This document shows, piece after piece, positions 8,759 through 15,268 of a DNA stretch of 64,000 bases. The notes beneath the pieces are model-generated. The model saw only the letters and a list, made by a program, of their open reading frames with translations. It searched no databases and was not told the DNA's origin. Every line of letters starts with the position of its first letter. Positions within the stretch are counted from its first letter, which is position 1. The translations under genes and the position numbers were made by a program. Source of the stretch: Kutzneria sp035492655 (GTDB lineage Bacteria; Actinomycetota; Actinomycetes; Mycobacteriales; Pseudonocardiaceae); contig DATJJB010000125.1 in assembly GCA_035492655.1 (NCBI GenBank), positions 1 through 64,000 on the forward strand, in the 5' to 3' direction.

Positions 8759-9403
8759 TCAGCTGCCTGGGGTGAGCACCTTGTCGATGACGAAGACGGT
8801 GGCGTTGCCGGTCGGGATGTTGCCGCACAACACCTTCGCGCCGTTGACCGTCATGCCGGCGGTCTTGTCACCGGCGATCTTCACGGTGCCGCCCTGCAGC
8901 GTCTTCTCCGAGCCGGCGGCGATCAGGCCGTCGGCGTCCATGCGCTGCGGCAGCACGTGGTACTGCAGGATCGGCGCGAGGGTGGCCGGGTCCTTGGCCA
9001 GGGCGGCGAACTTGTCCGCGCCCAGCGCGTCGAACGCCGGGTCGTACGGGGCGAACACGGTGATGGCCTTCTGGGAGTTCAGCGTGTCACCCAGGTTGGC
9101 CGCGCCGACGGCGGCGACCAGCTTGGTCAGCAGCGGGTTGTGGCTGGCCGCGGTGGCCACCGGGTCGGAGGCCATGCCGTTGAGGGAACCACTGCCGCTG
9201 CTGGGGATCTGGCCACAGGCCGGGCCGAAGGTGTCGCTGGTCTTGGTGACGCCGTCCGAGGCGGTGGTCGTGGTGGTCGGCGCCGCCATCGACGTGCTGG
9301 TGCTGCCCGAGCTCGCGGCGTCCGTGCCGTTGCCGCAGGCGGCAAGGGAAGCAGCCGCCGCGGTGATGGCGATGCCGCCGACGACCCGATGGAATGCGCG
9401 CAT
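8759..9403 (-). CDS. Fasciclin-domain lipoprotein
   Basis: 214-residue surface lipoprotein. The signal peptide ends in a lipobox (ASLAAC, Cys about residue 23), followed by a Ser/Thr-rich linker and one fasciclin (FAS1) domain from about residue 75. Landmarks are NPLLTKLVAAV, ITVFAPYDPAFDAL, ILQYHVLP and TVFVIDKVL. The MPT70/MPT83 proteins of mycobacteria are of this type and are controlled by SigK/RskA. The ATG at 9403 has GGAGG upstream; the open frame to 9457 is not needed. It is probably cotranscribed with the molybdoenzyme at 9539. Its presumed sigma factor next door is broken, so control must come from elsewhere. Confidence 0.9.
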   Translation of the reverse strand: MRAFHRVVGGIAITAAAASLAACGNGTDAASSGSTSTSMAAPTTTTTASDGVTKTSDTFGPACGQIPSSGSGSLNGMASDPVATAASHNPLLTKLVAAVGAANLGDTLNSQKAITVFAPYDPAFDALGADKFAALAKDPATLAPILQYHVLPQRMDADGLIAAGSEKTLQGGTVKIAGDKTAGMTVNGAKVLCGNIPTGNATVFVIDKVLTPGS

Positions 9404-9538
9404 GACAAAAACCTCCAGTAATGGTGAGAAATGATGTCCCGAACCGATCGGGGACATCCGCGGTATCTGCCCAAGCGTTCGACCGTGGCGTCGCGATCGG
9501 TTCGGTCCGGTCGGTCACGCTTCGGTCACGGTGCGAGA

Positions 9539-11065
9539 TCAGGAGGTGGTGAACACGATCGTGTGCCATCCGGTCGCGCCGTCGGGAATCGGGCCGACCC
9601 GCTGCTGGGTCTGGACGTAGCCGGTCGTGTCGGTGGCGCGGCAGATCACGGTGTGCGTGCCGGGTTTCAGGTCGTAGACCTTGCGCCACATCCGCCAGGT
9701 CTCGCGGTTGGCGCTCACCGCGAGGTCGGCTTCCTGCCACGGGCCGCCGTCCATCCGCACTTCGACCTTGGCGATGCCCTTGGTCTGCGCCCACGCGATG
9801 CCGGCGACCACAACCCGGCCGGCCGGCAGCGACTGCAAGCCCTGCGGCACGTCGATGCGGGACTCGGTCTTGATCGGCGCTCGCTCGCCGTACCCGCGGG
9901 ACACCCAGTACTGCTTCTTCGCGGCGAACGTGGTGAGCTCGATCTCCTTGAGCCACTTGGTCGCCGAGGCGTAGCCGTAGACGCCGGGCACCACCAGGCG
10001 GGCCGGGAAGCCGTGCTCGGGCGGCAGCGCCTGGCCGTTCATGCCGATCGCCAGCATCGCGTCCCGGTTCGGGTCCAACACCACCGCGGTCGGACTCCCG
10101 GCACTGTATCCGTCCACACTGGACGACAGCACCTGGTCCGCTTCCGGTCTGACGCCCGCCTTGGCCAACAGGTCACGCAGCAGCACGCCGGTGAAGTCCG
10201 CTGTGGACACATAGGGGCCACCGACCTCATTGGACACACAGGTCATGGTGATCGTCCTGGTCACCAGGTCCATGGCCATGATGTCGGCGAAGGTCAGGCG
10301 TAGTTCCCGGTCGACCAGGCCGTGCACCCGAAGGGTCCAGTCCTCGGCTCGCAGCTGCGGCACCGACAACGCGGTGTCCACGCGGTAGAACTGCGCATTG
10401 GGCGTGATGAAGGTCGGCGTGCCGTCCCGGGCGAAGTCCGCGCCGATCGGTTTGGCCGGCAGCGGATACGCCGCCAGCATCCCGGTGACCTTCGCCCGAG
10501 AACTCTCCACGTCGACCCGGCCGGCGAGGAGTCGCCCGCCGGCACCGGCCAGCCCGATGCCCGCAACCGCGCCCAGGGCGCCGAGCAGGAACGCTCGACG
10601 CCCTGGGCGTGATGGGTCGGCTGTGCCGCGGGCCAGCCGGTGCAACAAGAGAAAGACGGTCACCCCGGCGATGACGCCGGCCAACGGTGCGAGCACCGCG
10701 GCCAGGGTCAGATTGGGACGGGCCAGAACCGCGGCCACGCCAAGGCCGCCGAGCAGCACGGCCAATACCGTGCCCGGCAATGGCGTCCGGCGTGACGCGA
10801 GGCCGGCCACTGCCGCGGCGACCAGGAGGAACACCCCCATACCGCCCAGCAGCACCAGTTTGTCGTACGTGCCGAACGTGCGGACCGCGAAGTCCTTGAG
10901 CGGCAACGGTGTCAGGTCGATCGCGCTGTTGCCGACGGCCAACAGCGGCGAGGCATCAGGCTCGACGAACGCCGCGACCAGGTCGCCAACGGCCAGCGCC
11001 GCCCCGACTCCCAGCACACCGACGGTGATCGCGGCCGTCACCGGCAAGCGGGAACGTTGCTCCAT
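9539..11065 (-). CDS. Membrane-anchored sulfite-oxidase-family molybdopterin oxidoreductase
   Basis: 508-residue protein. The first about 175 residues hold four or five membrane helices. The SUOX-type molybdopterin domain follows (about 210-400), with the Mo-ligating Cys in TMTCVSNEVGG and the cofactor-binding stretch HGFPARLVVPGVYGYASATKWL. The C terminus is the Ig-like Mo-co dimerisation domain (GIAKVEVRMDGGPWQEADL). The catalytic domain should face the outside of the membrane. The natural substrate is unknown. It is followed by the fasciclin lipoprotein on the same strand. Confidence 0.9.
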   Translation of the reverse strand: MEQRSRLPVTAAITVGVLGVGAALAVGDLVAAFVEPDASPLLAVGNSAIDLTPLPLKDFAVRTFGTYDKLVLLGGMGVFLLVAAAVAGLASRRTPLPGTVLAVLLGGLGVAAVLARPNLTLAAVLAPLAGVIAGVTVFLLLHRLARGTADPSRPGRRAFLLGALGAVAGIGLAGAGGRLLAGRVDVESSRAKVTGMLAAYPLPAKPIGADFARDGTPTFITPNAQFYRVDTALSVPQLRAEDWTLRVHGLVDRELRLTFADIMAMDLVTRTITMTCVSNEVGGPYVSTADFTGVLLRDLLAKAGVRPEADQVLSSSVDGYSAGSPTAVVLDPNRDAMLAIGMNGQALPPEHGFPARLVVPGVYGYASATKWLKEIELTTFAAKKQYWVSRGYGERAPIKTESRIDVPQGLQSLPAGRVVVAGIAWAQTKGIAKVEVRMDGGPWQEADLAVSANRETWRMWRKVYDLKPGTHTVICRATDTTGYVQTQQRVGPIPDGATGWHTIVFTTS

Positions 11066-11111
11066 GGCCGGTGTTCGTCGGCCAGGGGCGTTTCGGTTCG
11101 ACGATCACTCA

Positions 11112-11810
11112 CTACCGGGTCGGCGTCGGGGTCAGCCCGTTCGAGTCGGCCCCGTTGCCGTTGACGGCCTGCGGGTTGACCACCGGCTGCGTGGTGAGCG
11201 CCGGCGTGCTGCCGCCGCCGGCCGCCGCGCAGGTGATCGGCTGGTTCACCGACGACCGCACCGCGAAGACCTGCAAGGCGGGCGGTGAACCGGCGCCGGA
11301 CACCCGACCGAACACCAGGGTGGTGTCCGCGGTGATGGCGCCCGGCTTGATCTCGATCCGGTTGGGCGCGCCGGCCACCGGCCGCAGCGCGTCCGGCGGC
11401 AGCGTGGCCTTGCCGGTCTCGCTGACCGCGCAGTCCTTGGTCGGCTGCTGCATCTCGACGACCTTGCCCCGCACGCCGTACTGGCCGAGGTCGGCGTTGA
11501 GCCCCCACGACCCGCTGAAATCGTTGATCGTGACGATCAGCGTGTTGTCGGACGTCCGCTCGATGGCGAACGCCGCCGGGGCACCGCCACCACCACCGAG
11601 CGGCAACAGCCCCACCCCGGTGACCACCACCGCTACGGCCGCCGCCGCACCGGCCGCGGCCAGCATCCACCCGCGGCGGGAGCCTCGGGTCTGGGGCGTC
11701 TTCGTGATCCGCCGCAGCAGCTCCAGTCCCTCCGGGCTGCGGCTGCGGTCCTGATAGGCGTCCGCCGACACGGGGTTGGCCTCCCGCAGCGCCTCGAGCT
11801 CGTCGTTCAC
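11112..11810 (-). CDS. Probable anti-sigma factor, single-pass membrane protein
   Basis: 232 residues: a charged cytoplasmic N terminus (1-45, starting VNDELEALREANPV), one membrane helix (about 48-70, WMLAAAGAAAAVAVVVTGVGLLPL) and an extracytoplasmic domain. Its GTG overlaps the TGA of the ECF sigma gene by four bases (GTGA), so translation is coupled. Position and topology point to an anti-sigma partner, although the N terminus is short and no zinc-binding HxxxCxxC motif is present. It resembles the actinobacterial CU044_5270-type families, whose exact role is not established. Confidence 0.75.
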   Translation of the reverse strand: MNDELEALREANPVSADAYQDRSRSPEGLELLRRITKTPQTRGSRRGWMLAAAGAAAAVAVVVTGVGLLPLGGGGGAPAAFAIERTSDNTLIVTINDFSGSWGLNADLGQYGVRGKVVEMQQPTKDCAVSETGKATLPPDALRPVAGAPNRIEIKPGAITADTTLVFGRVSGAGSPPALQVFAVRSSVNQPITCAAAGGGSTPALTTQPVVNPQAVNGNGADSNGLTPTPTR

Positions 11811-12325
11811 TTCGCTTCTCCTCTCACCGAGATCAGTCGCGGGGTGGCGGTCAGCCTGGCGGCGAGCCGCCGACGAGCCCGGTGCAGCCGGACCTTGAAC
11901 GCCGACAGCGTGCAGCCGACGACCTCGGCCGCGTGCTGCGCGGACAGGCCGTCCCATTCGGTCAGCATCAGGACTTCCTGGTCGACCTCGGGGAGCTCGG
12001 CCAGCGCCCGCCGCACGTCGGCCCGCACGGCGACACCGTCGGCGTGATCGGCCTCGACCGGCGAGTCGCCGACGGCGCCGATCCGCTCGTCGAGCCGTCC
12101 ACGACGGGTCTCGGACCGGAGGTGGTTGGCCAGCACGCGCCGCGCCGTGGCATAGAGCCACGGCAACGGGTCGTCCAGCGGCACCGCGTCCGGCCGCCGC
12201 CACGCCACGAGGAACGTCTCGGCCACCACGTCCTTGGCGGTGTCGTGGCCGACTCTTCGTGTCCCGTAGCGCAGCAGCGCCGCATAGTGCGCGTGGTACA
12301 GCTCCTCGAACTCGCCGACTTCCAT
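11807..12325 (-). CDS. ECF RNA polymerase sigma factor
   Basis: 172-residue extracytoplasmic-function sigma factor. Region 2 covers about residues 5-70 (FEELYHAHYAALLRYGTRRV, then DTAKDVVAETFLVAWRR) and region 4 about 110-160 (LAELPEVDQEVLMLTEWDGL, VGCTLSAFKVRLHRARRRL). The ATG at 12325 follows GGAGAGGGG; the frame is open much further upstream but without similarity. It is coupled to the downstream membrane protein at 11112 in the arrangement usual for a sigma/anti-sigma pair. It is intact, in contrast to the broken pair at 8213-8720. Confidence 0.92.
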   Translation of the reverse strand: MEVGEFEELYHAHYAALLRYGTRRVGHDTAKDVVAETFLVAWRRPDAVPLDDPLPWLYATARRVLANHLRSETRRGRLDERIGAVGDSPVEADHADGVAVRADVRRALAELPEVDQEVLMLTEWDGLSAQHAAEVVGCTLSAFKVRLHRARRRLAARLTATPRLISVRGEAK

Positions 12326-12381
12326 CTGGCCCCTCTCCGTGCCACCCACACTCCGGTCAATGTCCGGCACCGGCGGTTCGG

Positions 12382-13821
12382 TTACCGGTTTGTCGCGTGA
12401 GTCGGCGGGCGGCGCTGGGCCCAGGGCCGGGCCCGTTCGAGTTGACCGGCGAGCTGGCACAACGTGGCCTCGTCGCCGTAGCGACCGAGGAAGTGCACGC
12501 CGATCGGCAGGCCGTCGGCGTTGGACCACAGCGGCACGGACATGGCTGGATTTCCGGTGATGTTAGCGATAACAGCAGGGTAGGCGACGGTGCGGGCACC
12601 GCGGCTGACGGCCTGCAACGGGTCTTCCGGCGTGGCGGTGATTTCGCCGAGCGGCGCCGGTGGCTCGGACATGGTCGGGGTCAGCCACAGGTCGACGCCG
12701 GTCAGGAAACGGGCGACGGTGCGGGAGAAACGCTGGAGGGTCTCGACGGCGAGCAGGTAGTCCGCGGCGGTGACCTGCCGGCCGGACTCCAGGTACGCGA
12801 GGGTGACGGGCTCGAGCTCGCCGGGTCGCGGCTCGCGGCCGATCCGCCGGATCCAGTAGGCGAGAATCCACGCGGTGGCGGCGTTGAAGACGGTGCCGAT
12901 CGCGCCGCCGACCTGGCCGTCAAGGCCGGGCACGTCGGCCTCGATCACCTCGTGGCCCAGCGCGGCGCACAGGGTGGCCGCGTCCTCGACCGCCGCCACG
13001 CAGTCGGGGTGGCCGAGTTCGCCGCTCGGGGTTCGCGGGCTGTACGCGATGCGAAGCCGGCGGGGATCGACGGCGACCTCGGCGGCGAAGGGCCGGGCCG
13101 GCGTCGGCGCCTGGTACGGGTCCCCCAGCGCGGGCCCGGCCGTGGCGTCGAGCAGGGCGGCGCTGTCCCGGACGGTCAGGGTCAACGCGTGCTCGACGGC
13201 CCAGCCGTTGATCACGTCGCCGTACTCGGGCCCGAGCGGCGTGCGCGCTCGGGTCGGCTTCAGGCCGAACAGCCCGCAGGCGGCGGCCGGAAACCGGATC
13301 GAGCCGCCGAGGTCGTTTCCGTGGGCCATCGGCACCAGGCCGGCGGCGACCGCGGCGGCCGCTCCACCGCTGGATCCGCTGGTCGACCGGCTCAGGTCCC
13401 ACGGGTTGCGGGTCGCGCCGTGCAGCACCGGCTCGCAGGCGGGGACCATGCCGAACTCCGGCGTGTTGGTCTTGCCGACGATGATCAAGCCGGCCCGGCG
13501 CAGCCGCGTGACCAGCTCGCTGGTGTAGCCGGATGTGTTGCCGCGCAGGAAGACCGAGCCCTCGCTGAACGGCACGCCCTCGACTTCTGCGACGAGATCC
13601 TTGAGCAGGAAGGGAACCCCGGCGAACGGGCCGGCCGGGTTCGTGCGCGCGGCGGCGCGGGCCTGGTCGTACATCGGCGTGATCACGGCGTTCAGCGTCG
13701 GGTTGAGCCGCTCGATCCGCTCGATCGCCGCGTCCACCAACTCCAACGCCGTGATCTCACCGGCCCGCACCAGCTCGGCCTGCGCGGTCGCGTCCAATGT
13801 GGACAGCTCCGTGGTGGTCAT
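12382..13821 (-). CDS. Amidase-signature family hydrolase
   Basis: 479-residue amidase. The Ser-cisSer-Lys triad is in place: the Lys in PFLLKDLVAEVEG, the cis-Ser in the glycine/serine-rich STSGSSGGAAAAVAAG, and the nucleophile Ser in GNDLGGSIRFPAAACG, followed by GLKPT. It hydrolyses a carboxamide or acts on a small ester or nitrile-derived amide; the substrate is not evident. Its ATG overlaps the TGA of the small upstream gene (ATGA), so the two are translated together. No signal peptide, hence cytoplasmic. Confidence 0.9.
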   Translation of the reverse strand: MTTTELSTLDATAQAELVRAGEITALELVDAAIERIERLNPTLNAVITPMYDQARAAARTNPAGPFAGVPFLLKDLVAEVEGVPFSEGSVFLRGNTSGYTSELVTRLRRAGLIIVGKTNTPEFGMVPACEPVLHGATRNPWDLSRSTSGSSGGAAAAVAAGLVPMAHGNDLGGSIRFPAAACGLFGLKPTRARTPLGPEYGDVINGWAVEHALTLTVRDSAALLDATAGPALGDPYQAPTPARPFAAEVAVDPRRLRIAYSPRTPSGELGHPDCVAAVEDAATLCAALGHEVIEADVPGLDGQVGGAIGTVFNAATAWILAYWIRRIGREPRPGELEPVTLAYLESGRQVTAADYLLAVETLQRFSRTVARFLTGVDLWLTPTMSEPPAPLGEITATPEDPLQAVSRGARTVAYPAVIANITGNPAMSVPLWSNADGLPIGVHFLGRYGDEATLCQLAGQLERARPWAQRRPPTHATNR

Positions 13822-14084
13822 CGCGACACCACGTTGTGCACGTCGCCGAGCGGCACGATGCGTGGCGCCGGCAAGCCGACCGCGACCACAGCGGCCGGGA
13901 AGTCGCGGCTGAACTCCTCGAAGACCTCGCGGGAGGGGCAGGCGTCGTAGACGCTGATGCCGTTCTCCGTCACCACGCAGACGTGCAGCTCGGCGGCGTC
14001 CGGCGGGAAGCCGCTCATCAGGGTCTCGTAGGCGGGAAGGAGCGCGGCGGGGTCGCCTTCGAAGTGATAGGCGCTGAGAAACAT
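13818..14084 (-). CDS. Small conserved protein coupled to amidase
   Basis: 88-residue unrecognised protein starting MFLSAYHFEGDPAALLPAYE and containing VCVVTENGISVYDACPSREVFEEFSRDFP. The pattern of strand-helix-strand pieces resembles a small ferredoxin-like (dimeric alpha/beta barrel) domain, but this is only an impression. GGAGG stands 6 bases before the ATG at 14084. It overlaps the amidase start by four bases, so it probably acts with the amidase or is expressed under the same conditions. Confidence 0.65.
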   Translation of the reverse strand: MFLSAYHFEGDPAALLPAYETLMSGFPPDAAELHVCVVTENGISVYDACPSREVFEEFSRDFPAAVVAVGLPAPRIVPLGDVHNVVSR

Positions 14085-14132
14085 GGTCCACCTCCGGTTG
14101 TCGGGTTCACCCGCGACGGCGCGAGACGGCGG

Positions 14133-14160
14133 CTCGCGATTCGCGAGACGCGATCTCGCG
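14133..14160. promoter_or_regulatory. Two adjacent palindromes in divergent promoter region
   Basis: Between the amidase operon (leftward) and the methyltransferase gene (rightward) lie CTCGCG-ATT-CGCGAG (14133-14147) and CGCGA-TC-TCGCG (14149-14160). Side by side they look like a double operator. No known regulator can be assigned; the large ATPase two genes downstream has no obvious DNA-binding domain. Confidence 0.45.
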
Positions 14161-14202
14161 CGGTGAAGCACGGAACGACCCCACGTCACCCGGAGGTGCG
14201 AG

Positions 14203-15264
14203 ATGATCCCGACTTTGGCCGAGCGGACGCCGGAAATGGTGATCGGCCAGCTGGTCACCGAGCTGGGCGGCTCGCTGGGCGTGCTGCTGACCGCGCTCGG
14301 CAACCGGACCGGCCTGTGGACGGCGATGGCCGGCGCCGGACCGCTGTCCCCCGAGGAGCTCGCCGGCCGCACGGCGCTCAACCCGATCCTGGTCCGCGAG
14401 TGGTGCCGGGCCCAGGCTGCCGCCGGTTATCTGGACTATCAGTCCGGTACGAACGAGTTCGAGCTGCCCGATGCCGTGGCCGGCGCGTTTCTGCACGGTC
14501 CGGGCGCGGCCATGGTCGACGCCTGCGCCGACATGTTGTGCTCGCAAGGCGCTCAGTTCGACGAGTTCGTCACGGCGTTCCGTAACGGCGGTGGCTTCGG
14601 CTGGCACCGGCACGACGAGCAGTTCTGGCACGGCAGCGACGCGCTGACCAAGGTCGCCCTGCCCGACGAGTTGGTCTCCGCCGTGCTGGACCAGCTGGGC
14701 GTGGTGCCCGGCTCCGTTCTGGACGTCGGCTCCGGTTACGGCACGCCGACGATCGCCGTCGCCCGGCACTTCCCCGCCGCGCGGGTGCTCGGCATCGACT
14801 ACAACGAGGCGTCGGTTGCCCACTCGCGGCACGTGGCCGACGAGGCCGGGCTGGCCGACCGGGTGCGGTTCGAGGTCGGTTCGGCCACCGACCTGCCGGG
14901 CTCCGGCTACGCGCTGGTGACGTTCTTCGACTCGCTGCACGACTTCGGCGACCCGGTCGGCGCGCTGGCCCAGGCCCGGACCGTGCTGGCCGACGACGGC
15001 GCGGTGCTGCTGGTCGAGCCGGCCGCGGCGGACCGCGTCGAGGACAACCTCACCCCGTCCGGTCGGATGTTCTACGCCGTCTCCACGCTGATCTGCACGC
15101 CGAACGCCGTCGCCCAGGTCACCGGGCAGGAAGACGCGGCGCCGCTGGGCTCGCAGGCCGGCGAGCCGCTGCTGCGGGCGACGGCCGCCGCGGCGGGGTT
15201 CGGCCGGGTTCGCCGCGTCGACGTGCCGGCGCCGATGAACCTGGTCCTGGAGCTTCGGCCCTGA
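14203..15264 (+). CDS. SAM-dependent methyltransferase with N-terminal winged-helix domain
   Basis: 353-residue class I methyltransferase. The N terminus (about 1-95) is a winged-helix dimerisation domain (LSPEELAGRTALNPILVREWCRAQAAAGYL), as in Rv2258c-like proteins. The catalytic fold follows, with the SAM-binding GSVLDVGSGYGTPTIAVARHFP near residue 170, GIDYNEASV and the LVTFFDSLHDFGDP strand. The acceptor is unknown. A GGAGGTG ribosome site precedes the ATG. The ATPase gene begins 5 bases after its stop, so they form an operon. Confidence 0.87.
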   Translation: MIPTLAERTPEMVIGQLVTELGGSLGVLLTALGNRTGLWTAMAGAGPLSPEELAGRTALNPILVREWCRAQAAAGYLDYQSGTNEFELPDAVAGAFLHGPGAAMVDACADMLCSQGAQFDEFVTAFRNGGGFGWHRHDEQFWHGSDALTKVALPDELVSAVLDQLGVVPGSVLDVGSGYGTPTIAVARHFPAARVLGIDYNEASVAHSRHVADEAGLADRVRFEVGSATDLPGSGYALVTFFDSLHDFGDPVGALAQARTVLADDGAVLLVEPAAADRVEDNLTPSGRMFYAVSTLICTPNAVAQVTGQEDAAPLGSQAGEPLLRATAAAAGFGRVRRVDVPAPMNLVLELRP

Positions 15265-15268
15265 GACA

